This document shows, one piece after another, positions 24,533 through 34,562 of a DNA stretch of 64,000 nt. The notes under the pieces are model-generated. The model worked only from the letters and a program-made list of their open reading frames with translations. It was not told the origin of the DNA and did not search any database. The position numbers and the translations under genes were made by a program. The DNA is from Anaerotardibacter muris (lineage in GTDB: Bacteria; Actinomycetota; Coriobacteriia; Coriobacteriales; Eggerthellaceae). Where the stretch lies: the NCBI RefSeq assembly GCF_943192915.1, contig NZ_CALPCD010000005.1, forward strand, positions 62,001 to 126,000, written 5' to 3'. Numbering within the stretch: the stretch's first letter is position 1; every line of letters starts with the position of its first letter.

Positions 24533-25831
24533 TTAGTTCCAGGCGGAGCGGCCTTCTTGGGCCTTCTTGCCAATGTCGGTGCGGAATTGCTTGCCTTCGA
24601 AGTTGATGCGCTTCACGGCTTCATAAGCACGATGGCGGGCAGAATCGAAGGTGGAACCCAAGCCCACCACGTTCAGAACACGACCACCAGCAGTGATCAA
24701 TTCGCCATCGGAATTCAGACCCGTGCCCGCATGGAAGACGATGATCTTACCTTCGTCGAATTCTTCAGCATCCTGAACACCCAGGATGACCTTGCCTTTT
24801 TCGTAGCTGCCAGGGTATCCCTCGGATGCGAGCACTACGCTCACTGCCCAGTCATCGGCCCAATCTAGCGAGATATCGCCGTCGCGACCTTCAGCGACCG
24901 CCATCATCACGTCGACCAGGTCGCTCTTCAGGCGTGGCAGGATAACTTGCGTTTCAGGATCGCCGAAGCGCGCATTGAATTCGAGGACCTTCGGGCCTTC
25001 AGGGGTGAGCATGAAGCCGCCATAGAGCACGCCTCTATAGTCATTCACAAAAGGATCCTTGGCTGTCGCAGCCGCTGCAACCTCCATGATGCGGACCATT
25101 TCGGCCATCTCTTCTTCGGTGACAATGGGCACTGGCGAATAAACACCCATGCCACCTGTGTTCGGGCCAAGGTCGCCATCATAGGCTCGTTTATGATCCT
25201 GAGCAGGGGCCATGCAAAACGCTTTGCCATTCGTAACGAACGCGAGCAGCGAACATTCTGGACCCGTGAGCATCTCTTCGACGACCACCGTATTGCCAGC
25301 CGAACCGAATTCACCCGAGAAGCACGCGTCGACCGCACCTAGTGCTGCATCGAGCGTTTCAGCGATGATGACGCCCTTGCCTGCTGCTAGACCATCGGCC
25401 TTCACCACGAGCGGCGCGCCAAGCTCTTCGCAATACGCACGAGCTTCATCTCTGTTCGTGAAGCTCTTATAGCGCGCAGTAGGGATACCGTTGGCTTCCA
25501 TGAACTCTTTGCTATAGGTCTTCGAACCTTCGAGCTGAGCACCCTGCTCATCGGGGCCGAACACCGCGATGCCAGCCGCACGCAACACATCGGCCACGCC
25601 TTTGACCAGCGGGGCTTCAGGGCCGATCACTACCAGGTCGACGTCGTTTCGCTGGGCGAAATCGAGCACCGCTTCACCGTCTTCGATATTCAACGACTTG
25701 ATGTTGGTGCCCAGAGAATCGGTGCCGCCATTACCAGGAGCGATATAGATCTCGCTGCACTTCGGGCTCTTCGCAAGCGCCCACGTGAGCGCATGCTCTC
25801 TGCCGCCACTACCCAGAACCAAGATGTTCAT
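24533..25831 (-). CDS. purD: Phosphoribosylamine-glycine ligase
   Basis: GAR synthetase: joins glycine to phosphoribosylamine with ATP in purine synthesis. About 432 residues, the normal size. It begins MNILVLGSGGREHALTWAL, then has the ATP-grasp parts VVKADGLAAGKGV, a glycine-rich GDLGPNTGGMGVYSP and FNARFGDPETQVILPRL, the family signature. I start at the ATG for MNILV; six more codons in frame upstream do not match homologues. It is 67 bp downstream of purA and probably transcribed with it. Confidence 0.96.
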   Translation of the reverse strand: MNILVLGSGGREHALTWALAKSPKCSEIYIAPGNGGTDSLGTNIKSLNIEDGEAVLDFAQRNDVDLVVIGPEAPLVKGVADVLRAAGIAVFGPDEQGAQLEGSKTYSKEFMEANGIPTARYKSFTNRDEARAYCEELGAPLVVKADGLAAGKGVIIAETLDAALGAVDACFSGEFGSAGNTVVVEEMLTGPECSLLAFVTNGKAFCMAPAQDHKRAYDGDLGPNTGGMGVYSPVPIVTEEEMAEMVRIMEVAAAATAKDPFVNDYRGVLYGGFMLTPEGPKVLEFNARFGDPETQVILPRLKSDLVDVMMAVAEGRDGDISLDWADDWAVSVVLASEGYPGSYEKGKVILGVQDAEEFDEGKIIVFHAGTGLNSDGELITAGGRVLNVVGLGSTFDSARHRAYEAVKRINFEGKQFRTDIGKKAQEGRSAWN

Positions 25832-25898
25832 GAAAGACCTTTCACGCATGATGACGGGAGCAAGGACTCCCCTTTTCGTTTCGCCAGAAGCGCTCGCG

Positions 25899-27212
<1,314 letters not shown>

Positions 27213-27228
27213 CTACCTAGAAAATATA

Positions 27229-29463
27229 TCACAGTTCCAGTAGGTTACAGGAGCAATCGTATTCGCGGACAAGGGCAGCGACACTGGGATGACAGGTGAA
27301 CAGAATCACCTGTCGATACTGGGAAAGTTCGATGAGCACCTTCACGGCTTCGCGGCGACGATCATCGTCGAAATTGACCAGGATATCGTCACAAAGTATG
27401 GGCAACGAATGACCCACGTTCTCGGCTGTCATCAGCAGCGCAACACGCAGAGCCAGATAGAGCTGCTGACGCGTACCGAGCGAAAGAAGTTGCGGTGGGG
27501 TGGCGGTCTTCACGCTATCGAGCACTTCGATCTCGCCTTCGGCATTCATGCGCACGGTCTGCCAGGCTCCCTTGGTCATCTGGGCGAAGAGGCGCGATGC
27601 CTGTTGGTAGACCTCGGGCTGGCTCTTGCGCTCCCATTCAGCGATGGCCACTTCAAGCGTGCGTTCAGCCAACAACAGCTTTGCAAGCTCCCAATACTGT
27701 TCTTGCAAGCGTGCGTCCACGATCTCTTTGCGCTGTTTCGCTTCATCGAAGGCAGTGGCATGACGAGCACGAGAAAGTTCGGCGGATATCTCGCCCAGCT
27801 GGCGATTGGTCTCCGAAATGAGCTGCATGGTCTTGGCGCGCTCTTCGTCTTTGCGCGCGATCAGTTGGTCAAGATCGGAAAGCGGTGCGCGCGGATCGAG
27901 GTTCATGGCCAGACAAAGCTCGCGGCGCTGGTCTGCCAAGTTAGCCAACAGCGACTCGAGCGAAGCACGCTGCAGAGTGAGCGCCTGGAGGTTCTGCTGC
28001 GTCACCTCTTCATTGTTGCGCAGGTCGTGAGCAAGATCGAGCAGGTGGCGTGCCTGACGGATGGACCCTTCTGCAGAGACAAGACCGTGGGTATCCAGGT
28101 AGCGCTTGGTCTTTTCGTGATGTTCATCAAGTTCCTGCTGGGCTAAGGCAAGATGCTGCGCGTCTTGCTGCTTGATCCACTCATGATTGCGACGCTTCTC
28201 TTCGAAGGCTTCCTCAACTTTCGAAGGATGGATGTTAGCCACGATGCCAGCAGCAGCAACTAAGAGGGCACCCAAGCAAAGCACCAGACCGAAGGCAGAA
28301 TAACTGAGCGACCCAGCCGCTCGACCGTGACTGAAGAGCCACAGGCCAACGACTCCCAAAGCAACCATGATGACCAGTGCCACCACGATACGGATACGGC
28401 GCTGATTCTTCGCGCGATCCTGCTCGGTATGATAGTCGTGATCATTGATGAAGGTGTCGTAGGAAGCCTTCGATTTGTTAGCATCGCGCTTAGCGTTGTC
28501 GTAGGCGTGCTCGCGCTTCATGCGCTCTTCGTCCAGGTCATCAAGGGCGGCTTTGAGCTGGTATTCCTCAGAAGCCGAAAGCTTGCTCAAGCGCAGGATC
28601 TCGCTACTGGCTTCTTCAGTGGTGGTTGCCGCCATCTGCTCCTGGGTGGCCCGCGTATCTTCGAGCAGCGCTGTGTTCTGTTCGGTGGATTCATCGATGC
28701 TCTCAAGGCGCGCGCGGTTGCTCTTCAGCTCTTCTATCTCGGAATTGAGATTGCTTTGCGCTTCTGTCAAAGCCTCTTTGCGCGCAAGCAGCGATTCTTG
28801 ACGATGCTCCTGCTCGCGGAAACCCTCTGCTTCATCCAGCAACACCTGGACTTCAGCCTTGTCCTTGGCCTGCTCTTCACGAAGCAGCGTGATGGAATCG
28901 GGATTTTGGGCCGAACGCGACAGCGATTCGCGTAGACGATTCTGGATCTCGCCTAGCACGAGAGCCGGGGATGATGCCGTGCCCGAACCCGCCGTGAGCA
29001 AGCGCGCGGTCACTTCGTTGTGGCGGTCAAGATTGAGCAGTTCGTCGCTGTTCAGTGCGAACATCGTTTCGTAAGTCTCTTTGTCGATGTCGTCCAGCAC
29101 ATGAAGCGCATCACTCACGCCTTCAGCATTCTTCACGCGCTTCAGTTCTTCGACATCGCCACTGCGCACATCCTTGAAGAAAAGACTGCCGATACGATCG
29201 GTGTTTTCGGGCTTGTAGCTGTTCACGCCCTTGCGCGCGGGAAGCCAACCGAACATGACACCCTTGATCAGCTCGCTCACGGTGGTCTTGCCTGCTTCGT
29301 TGGGGCCATAGACAACGTTAAGCCCTGGTTTGAAAGGACCCACGATCAGGTTCGCGAACTTGCCGAAGTTCGTGAGCTTCACATATTCCAAATAAGCGCT
29401 GCCGAAATAGCGCTGCTTGGATTGCTTCTTGGGCTGATCTTGCTTGTTCGTGCTCTTCGCCAT
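27229..29463 (-). CDS. YhaN-like SMC/Rad50-type ATPase
   Basis: A large ABC-type ATPase of the RecF/SMC class, 744 residues, partner of the YhaO-like nuclease encoded just upstream. Walker A GPNEAGKTT lies near residue 53, the ABC signature LSLGTRQQLYLALRVAL and Walker B ILCDDILVNFDDDR near the end, separated by long coiled coils as in SbcC. Two hydrophobic helices (about residues 361-411) interrupt the coiled coil, so the protein is probably membrane-bound, unlike SbcC. It starts 6 bp after yhaO. A role in DNA end processing is inferred from family and partner. Confidence 0.82.
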   Translation of the reverse strand: MAKSTNKQDQPKKQSKQRYFGSAYLEYVKLTNFGKFANLIVGPFKPGLNVVYGPNEAGKTTVSELIKGVMFGWLPARKGVNSYKPENTDRIGSLFFKDVRSGDVEELKRVKNAEGVSDALHVLDDIDKETYETMFALNSDELLNLDRHNEVTARLLTAGSGTASSPALVLGEIQNRLRESLSRSAQNPDSITLLREEQAKDKAEVQVLLDEAEGFREQEHRQESLLARKEALTEAQSNLNSEIEELKSNRARLESIDESTEQNTALLEDTRATQEQMAATTTEEASSEILRLSKLSASEEYQLKAALDDLDEERMKREHAYDNAKRDANKSKASYDTFINDHDYHTEQDRAKNQRRIRIVVALVIMVALGVVGLWLFSHGRAAGSLSYSAFGLVLCLGALLVAAAGIVANIHPSKVEEAFEEKRRNHEWIKQQDAQHLALAQQELDEHHEKTKRYLDTHGLVSAEGSIRQARHLLDLAHDLRNNEEVTQQNLQALTLQRASLESLLANLADQRRELCLAMNLDPRAPLSDLDQLIARKDEERAKTMQLISETNRQLGEISAELSRARHATAFDEAKQRKEIVDARLQEQYWELAKLLLAERTLEVAIAEWERKSQPEVYQQASRLFAQMTKGAWQTVRMNAEGEIEVLDSVKTATPPQLLSLGTRQQLYLALRVALLMTAENVGHSLPILCDDILVNFDDDRRREAVKVLIELSQYRQVILFTCHPSVAALVREYDCSCNLLEL

Positions 29464-29469
29464 GGTGCC

Positions 29470-30726
29470 CTACTTATTGGTCTTTTCGTTCAACAGGTCT
29501 AACACCAGCGTTTCAGCCTGAGAGCACAGCTCTTCAAAATGGCGTTGAAAATGCGGAACGGGCAGGTCGCGATCGGCGAATTGCTGCTCAATATAGGTAA
29601 GGCCTTCGGTCTTGTCATTGGCCAGGTGCGCCATGGTCGAAAGATACACAGCTGGGAACAGGCCCTCTTTTTCGAGCGCTTTGCGATCAAGTTGCGCACG
29701 CGTATCGTTCACGATGGCATCGATGAAGAAGAATGGATAACGGTCGTTGATCACCAAGCGAAGATCTTCGAGCACGCGCGTACTCAGTTCTCGGTGAAGT
29801 GGTGTTGCGCCGGTAAGCGTGATGCGACAGAGCATGTTCTGACACTGAGAGTCGGCATTGCGTTCGAACTGTTGGGTGGTTATAGCTTCCTGAATGTCAG
29901 AGATGGTCGTGCAAGATGCTACGTCAACTTCGATGCGCTCCCACACCACCTGCGCTGTTGGCAGGAAGGTGATATCCGCGGGCATGTTCTGGCGCAGCGT
30001 TACCTTCAGCACGCCATGGGGCCCCGTCTCATGGATATCGCGACCCTGAATGCAGCCCGCGAATGCGATGGAAGGATCGCGTTCGGGGACCAGCTCAACA
30101 TGGTGGATATGGCCGCATGCCCAGTAATCCATATGGCGCTTGAGCAGCTCTTTTGGCTTCACTGGGCTGCGCGTAGGATCGATGTCCAAACCAGTATGTA
30201 TCACGCCTACGCAAAACGGCGCATCAGGAGATTCGCGCAGGGCTGTTTCACGTGAAATACCTTCGGAGATATCTTGGCCTGCTGGCCAGGTTTGGTTGTA
30301 ATAGCTTCGGCCACCCAGCACCACCAACGGTTCGCCATCCTTTTCGAACACGAAGAAGCTGGCTTCGTTGGGATCGAACATGAAAACGTTGTCGGGCAGA
30401 TCGCCATAGTCGTGGATCCACATGGTGAAGGGGTCATGGTTGCCCGTGCAATAGTAAACAGGGATGTTCGCTTCACCGAGCTTGGCAAGTCCATCGCAGA
30501 ACAGGCAAAAGTCCGCATAGGAAGGATGCGAGCTGTCGAACACATCACCCGAGATGATCACGAAATCGATCGACTCGGTAAGCGCGTAGTCGATGAATTG
30601 GCGATAGGCATCAGGAATGGACTTGAGCATGCGATCGGCCCACACAGGCGAAAGATCGCGCACGCCTCTAAAAGCGGCGCCAAGATGCAAGTCAGATGCA
30701 TGGATGAATGTCGTCGATTTCGCCAT
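29470..30726 (-). CDS. YhaO-like metallophosphoesterase (SbcD/Mre11 type)
   Basis: A probable DNA exonuclease subunit of 418 residues. Calcineurin-type metal motifs are all visible: ASDLHLG near residue 10, SGDVFDSS near 58, CTGNHDPF near 93, GVIHTGLD and WACGHIHHVEL. These bind two metal ions in Mre11/SbcD. It precedes and nearly touches the YhaN-like ATPase gene, the usual nuclease-ATPase pair. Both proteins begin MAKST, which looks like coincidence or a shared start context. Target DNA structure is unknown. Confidence 0.85.
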   Translation of the reverse strand: MAKSTTFIHASDLHLGAAFRGVRDLSPVWADRMLKSIPDAYRQFIDYALTESIDFVIISGDVFDSSHPSYADFCLFCDGLAKLGEANIPVYYCTGNHDPFTMWIHDYGDLPDNVFMFDPNEASFFVFEKDGEPLVVLGGRSYYNQTWPAGQDISEGISRETALRESPDAPFCVGVIHTGLDIDPTRSPVKPKELLKRHMDYWACGHIHHVELVPERDPSIAFAGCIQGRDIHETGPHGVLKVTLRQNMPADITFLPTAQVVWERIEVDVASCTTISDIQEAITTQQFERNADSQCQNMLCRITLTGATPLHRELSTRVLEDLRLVINDRYPFFFIDAIVNDTRAQLDRKALEKEGLFPAVYLSTMAHLANDKTEGLTYIEQQFADRDLPVPHFQRHFEELCSQAETLVLDLLNEKTNK

Positions 30727-30790
30727 GGTTCGAGTTTACCAAAAGGGGAACATGCTTGGAGTGTTGTCCCGCAAGCAGCAAGACTGCAGT

Positions 30791-30880
30791 AGACAAATTG
30801 GGGGCGTAGCCCTTTTTGTCCACTAATAGCGGCCGTGAACCTGTCCTCATTTTGTCCGGGACAGAATTGAACCCGTCCCC
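30791..30880. repeat. Two dispersed repeat units between yhaO and dnaB
   Basis: A palindromic GACAAATTGGGGGC...AGCCCTTTTTGTCC unit (30791-30822) and a standard GGGGAC unit (30836-30880). The latter lies about 6 bp past the dnaB stop in dnaB sense. Confidence 0.88.
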
Positions 30881-30885
30881 ATTGG

Positions 30886-32274
30886 TTAGTATTCGGAGTC
30901 GTCGAAATGATCCATGAATTTGGTGCGTTCAGGAACCCACGTAAGCTTGATGTCGCGCGTTGGTCCATTTCGATGCTTGGCAACCAGCAGATCAGCCGTA
31001 CCCCAGTCAGGGCGTCTGTCGGATTCGGCTTCAGCTTCGTTGAGCGAACGGTCGATGAACATGACGATGTCTGCGTCTTGCTCGATAGAGCCTGATTCGC
31101 GCAGGTCAGAAAGCATTGGTCGCTTATCGGTGCGCGTTTCGACCGCACGAGAAAGCTGCGCGAGCGCCAGGATGGGCACATTCAATTCCTTAGCGAGCAT
31201 CTTAAGACCACGAGAGATCTCAGCAACTTCTTGGGCGCGATTGTTGGGATGCGGGATCACGGGATTCATGAGCTGAAGATAGTCAACGATGATGAGGCCA
31301 TTGTCGACATCACGCATGATGCGGCGCGCCTTGGTGCGCAGCTCGACAAGCGAAAGGCCTGGCGAATCGTCGATATACAGGTCGATGTTGCTCAAAGTCT
31401 CAGAGGCATCGAAGAGCGGCGCCCATGCGTTGTCGTTGATACGACCGTTGTTCAACATGGACAGTTCGACACCCGCCTCTGAAGAGAGCAGGCGCTTGAT
31501 GATCTCGATCGATGCCATTTCCAGACTGAAGAATGCCACGGTCGATTTCATCTTCGCTGCATTCACGGCTAGGTTCATAGCGAAGGAAGACTTGCCCACA
31601 CCAGGACGAGCCGCCAAGATAAGAAGCTGGCCACCACGCAATCCATTGAAGAGCTTGTCTACATCCTTGAAGCCAGTCGGCGCGCCCTGAAGGGCTTCCC
31701 CACGGTTCGCCATCTCGGCGATCTGATCGTTCGCTTCGATGATGAGCTCTTTGATACTCCTGAATGAAGCATTGACCTCTTTTTCGGTCACGTTGAACAG
31801 GGATGCTTCTGCCTGAGAGATAAGTTCCTTGCCATCGACCGGAGAGTCGTAGGCAAGCGATGCGATATTAGCAGAAGCCAACAGCAGCTGACGACGCATC
31901 GAGTCGCGATGTACGATGTCGCTGTGATGCTGCCAACTGGTAAGAGCGAAGGTGTTCGCAGCAAGGTCGAGCAGGTACGCTTCCCCGCCGATCGCTTCTA
32001 GTTGAGAAGCAGCGCGAAGATTGTCCGCGACCGAAACAGTATCGATAGGGATGGAGCGCGCGTTCATGTCGCGCATGGTCTCGAAGATGATGCGATGCGC
32101 AGGGCGGAAGAAATCGTCAGGGTTCAGCCTGAGCAATACTTCTTCGAACACGCCCGCAGAAAGCAAGCATGCAGCCAAGACCGTCTGTTCTGCCTCGATG
32201 TTCTGAGGTAGGTTGCGGCCTTTCTGGGATGGCGCCGTAGCGTTCATCTGGTCTGTTGCAACATTGGCTGGCAT
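30886..32274 (-). CDS. dnaB: Replicative DNA helicase DnaB
   Basis: Hexameric 5'-3' fork helicase, about 462 residues. The N-terminal DnaG-binding domain begins at LPQNIEAEQTVLAACLL; the RecA-like C-terminal domain has Walker A AARPGVGKSSFAMN near residue 225, Walker B GLIIVDYLQLM and the DLRESGSIEQDAD segment. There is no intein. The ATG chosen follows AAGGA at 6 bp; the longer frame starts inside a hairpin. It is the last gene of the rpsF-ssb-rpsR-rplI-dnaB string, separated from rplI by a hairpin with a T-run. Confidence 0.96.
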   Translation of the reverse strand: MPANVATDQMNATAPSQKGRNLPQNIEAEQTVLAACLLSAGVFEEVLLRLNPDDFFRPAHRIIFETMRDMNARSIPIDTVSVADNLRAASQLEAIGGEAYLLDLAANTFALTSWQHHSDIVHRDSMRRQLLLASANIASLAYDSPVDGKELISQAEASLFNVTEKEVNASFRSIKELIIEANDQIAEMANRGEALQGAPTGFKDVDKLFNGLRGGQLLILAARPGVGKSSFAMNLAVNAAKMKSTVAFFSLEMASIEIIKRLLSSEAGVELSMLNNGRINDNAWAPLFDASETLSNIDLYIDDSPGLSLVELRTKARRIMRDVDNGLIIVDYLQLMNPVIPHPNNRAQEVAEISRGLKMLAKELNVPILALAQLSRAVETRTDKRPMLSDLRESGSIEQDADIVMFIDRSLNEAEAESDRRPDWGTADLLVAKHRNGPTRDIKLTWVPERTKFMDHFDDSEY

Positions 32275-32285
32275 AGCATTCCTTA

Positions 32286-32319
32286 AAAATCTTCCCGACA
32301 CCCAGAGGGCATCGGGAAG
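32286..32319 (-). terminator. Terminator or attenuator between rplI and dnaB
   Basis: CTTCCCGA and TCGGGAAG arms (32291-32298, 32312-32319), followed on the minus strand by ATTTTTAA just before the dnaB ribosome-binding site. It probably ends part of the ribosomal-protein transcripts and lowers dnaB expression. Confidence 0.6.
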
Positions 32320-32386
32320 TTCGATCAACAAGCTGGGGTAAACAGTCTACCAGCTTGCTATGGTTTTGCCTATAAAGGCAGGCGCT

Positions 32387-32965
32387 TTATTCAGCGTCTT
32401 CGACCTCGACTTCAACGGCTGTTTCAGCAGGAGTTTCCTCCGCAACAGCATCGGAGCCAGAGAACTCGTCTTCGGCAACAGCTTCAGCTTCGGCAGCCGC
32501 TTCAGTGCCATTGAAGGTTTCATCATTGCCAACAACGATAGAAAGGTTGGACTTGATGTCGCGATAGATCGACACAACAACTTCGTGGTTGCCTGCGACC
32601 TTGATAGGGTTCTTCAGGTCGATTCGGCGACGATCGATCTCGATGCCTTCTGCTTCCATGAGCGCATCTGCGATCATCGCAGCAGTGACAGAACCGAAGA
32701 GCACACCTTCTTCGCCAACGCGAGCTTCGACCTGGACGGTGAGCGCGTCGAGCGCAGCCTTGAGTGCTTCTGCTTCCTCGATGCGGGTAGCCTCACGAGT
32801 TGCGATATTGTGCTTGCGCTGCTCGAGCTGCTTCAGATTGCCCTTGGTTGCAGGAACCGCGATCTTCTGAGGGAACAGGTAATTGTTAGCAAAGCCGTCA
32901 GCAACATCGATGATGTCGCCTTCGCCGCCCTTGCCCTTGAGTTCAGATAAAAGGATGACCTTCAT
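32387..32965 (-). CDS. rplI: 50S ribosomal protein L9 with an acidic C-terminal extension
   Basis: L9, which binds 23S rRNA at the base of the L1 stalk. The N-terminal domain (MKVILLSELKGKGGEGDIIDV) and the long helix and C-terminal domain are complete to about residue 150. Some 40 extra residues follow, almost all Ala, Glu, Asp and Val, where the usual protein stops near 148. The extension contains EDEFSGSDAVAEE, matching the repeated motif of the acidic fusion protein encoded at 34563-36278 and the C-terminus of the protein at 36445-37008. Third-last gene of the rpsF unit, 12 bp after rpsR. Confidence 0.95.
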   Translation of the reverse strand: MKVILLSELKGKGGEGDIIDVADGFANNYLFPQKIAVPATKGNLKQLEQRKHNIATREATRIEEAEALKAALDALTVQVEARVGEEGVLFGSVTAAMIADALMEAEGIEIDRRRIDLKNPIKVAGNHEVVVSIYRDIKSNLSIVVGNDETFNGTEAAAEAEAVAEDEFSGSDAVAEETPAETAVEVEVEDAE

Positions 32966-32977
32966 GTTAGCCTCCTT

Positions 32978-33238
32978 TTAGCGATCGCGACGATTGCTGC
33001 GGCCACTGACAGCGGGCACGGCGTAAGGCATGAGAGCCATTTCGCGAGCACGCTTCACTGCGTTAGCAATATCGCGCTGGTGCTGGGTGCAAGCGCCCGT
33101 CACGCGACGAGGCTTGATCTTCCCACGATCGGTTACATATTTGCGCAGCATCTGAGTGTCTTTGTAGTCGATGAAGTCTGCCTTATCCTTGCAGAACTGG
33201 CAGAACTTACGACGAGGCTGCTTATTATATTCGGCCAT
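32978..33238 (-). CDS. rpsR: 30S ribosomal protein S18
   Basis: S18, 86 residues, partner of S6 on the small subunit platform. It has KFCQFCKDK, a C-x-x-C pair as in zinc-binding (C+) ribosomal proteins, and the conserved core [26 protein letters not shown]. Conserved position between ssb and rplI. Confidence 0.96.
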   Translation of the reverse strand: MAEYNKQPRRKFCQFCKDKADFIDYKDTQMLRKYVTDRGKIKPRRVTGACTQHQRDIANAVKRAREMALMPYAVPAVSGRSNRRDR

Positions 33239-33260
33239 TATTAACCTCTTTCGTTAGTGA

Positions 33261-33731
33261 TCAGAAGGGGATATCTTCGTCGTAGACAGAAGCATCGACC
33301 ACGGGCGTAGCCACTGGAGCAGGCGCGGGAGCCGCCGCCGGCATTGCAGCTGGTGCTGCGGCGGGAGCCGCCATCGGAGCTGCGGGGCGTGCGCCACCAT
33401 CGTTGCGAGCCGTAAGGAATTCGATCTCGTCAACGATCACTTCGATCTTCGAACGCTTCTGGCCATCGCGTTCCCACTGGCTCCAACGAAGCTTACCTTC
33501 GATGGCCACCTTGCTGCCCTTGGACAGGAAGCGAGAAACGCTTTCGGCACGTGCGCCGAACATGGTGCAATCAATAAAGTTCGGGTAGTCTTCCCATTCA
33601 CCCGTCTGCTGATTGCGACGACGGTCGTTCACGGCAACGCCAAAGCCAAGCACGGGCATGCCGCTGGCAGTGGAGCGCAATTCAGGGTCGCGCGTCAGGT
33701 TACCGCTGATGATTACTCTATTGATGCTCAT
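33261..33731 (-). CDS. ssb: Single-stranded DNA-binding protein
   Basis: SSB, 156 residues: an OB-fold (MSINRVIISGNLTRDPELR to about residue 110), a low-complexity Ala/Pro linker and the acidic C-terminal tip DEDIPF that binds partner proteins. Conserved place between rpsF and rpsR. Confidence 0.96.
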   Translation of the reverse strand: MSINRVIISGNLTRDPELRSTASGMPVLGFGVAVNDRRRNQQTGEWEDYPNFIDCTMFGARAESVSRFLSKGSKVAIEGKLRWSQWERDGQKRSKIEVIVDEIEFLTARNDGGARPAAPMAAPAAAPAAMPAAAPAPAPVATPVVDASVYDEDIPF

Positions 33732-33832
33732 TTGATACCTCTTTCAACGGGCAAATCGATTCCCCATTTGCCTTTGATTTCCTCTTACTTGATGGCTCTT
33801 GCGCCAGGCGAAGAGCCGGTCGTTTCCGCCAA

Positions 33833-34126
33833 TTAATCGCGATCGGTGCGCTTGACGATCATGAAACGCTCAACAGCGTCGGTGATGCGCAGGACACGAT
33901 CCAACTCTGCGATGCTGTCAGGATTTGCATGGAAATCAATAAGGGTGTAATCACCGTCGGTCAAGCCGTTAACTTCGTAAGCGAGCTTGCGCTTACCCCA
34001 GTTGTCAACGTTATCGATCTCACCTTTATCGTTAGTGATGGTGGTTTCGATACGCTTCATAACAGCTGCACGAGATTCTTCGTCGATTGACGGGGCTACA
34101 AAAAACAAAAGTTCATAAGCCTTCAT
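33833..34126 (-). CDS. rpsF: 30S ribosomal protein S6
   Basis: S6, 97 residues, with the family core MKAYELLFFVAPSIDEE, WGKRKLAYEVNGLTDGDY and ERFMIVKRTD. The start is the ATG after GGAGGTGACC; the frame continues 26 codons upstream through the leader hairpin and is not used. First gene of rpsF-ssb-rpsR-rplI-dnaB. Confidence 0.95.
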   Translation of the reverse strand: MKAYELLFFVAPSIDEESRAAVMKRIETTITNDKGEIDNVDNWGKRKLAYEVNGLTDGDYTLIDFHANPDSIAELDRVLRITDAVERFMIVKRTDRD

Positions 34127-34178
34127 CTGGTCACCTCCTCTGGACTTACGGTTTCGGGACATGAAGGCCAGCCCGAAA

Positions 34179-34217
34179 CAGGAATAGCCGAACAATCGTA
34201 ACAAATAGCTGTTCCTG
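34179..34217 (-). promoter_or_regulatory. Hairpin in the rpsF leader, possible S6:S18 site
   Basis: Ten-base arms CAGGAATAGC and GCTGTTCCTG with one mismatch enclose a 19-base loop, 53 bp upstream of rpsF. In many bacteria an S6:S18 complex binds a hairpin in this leader and represses the operon. Position fits, but I could not confirm the conserved CCG bulge, so the assignment is tentative. Confidence 0.35.
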
Positions 34218-34265
34218 TGACAAACCGCACTATCCGTTTACCCCGCGATTCCACACAAACTTGGC

Positions 34266-34334
34266 GAACAACCCTGCGTCACCTGGAAGGACTATGGACC
34301 TGGAGATGTCAGAATCGGCCAAGCAGGGTTGTTC
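34266..34334. repeat. 12-bp perfect inverted repeat between rpsF and the acidic fusion gene
   Basis: GAACAACCCTGC at 34266-34277 and its reverse complement at 34323-34334 enclose 45 bases. It sits in a 436-bp divergent intergenic region that otherwise holds only promoters and the rpsF leader hairpin. Confidence 0.7.
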
Positions 34335-34509
34335 CTTCGCTTACTTTACGCGCAAGACCTTAAAGGAATTTGAACTTTTTCTCATGTCTTACTTACGTTT
34401 TTCTGAGATTTTGCCGCGCTTCATCTGCGCTGTGTTCACAGTGTGTTCCTTGCGCCGAATAACCTTTTCCCATTTCGACTTTTTACAAGGTGAGCCGTGC
34501 GCGAACCTT

Positions 34510-34515
34510 TATAAT
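34510..34515 (+). promoter_or_regulatory. -10 element of the acidic fusion gene
   Basis: A perfect TATAAT stands 48 bp upstream of the ATG. The nearest TTTACA is 22 bp away, too far for a normal -35, so the promoter may be weak or activated. Confidence 0.4.
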
Positions 34516-34562
34516 AGTGTGCGTTCAAATTTCAGGTAAATTCGATATCTCAAAGGGAAATT

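Noticed and set aside
34261..34539. 92-codon plus-strand frame upstream of the acidic fusion gene
   Set aside because: No ribosome-binding site, runs through the inverted repeat and the promoter, and has no protein-like composition.
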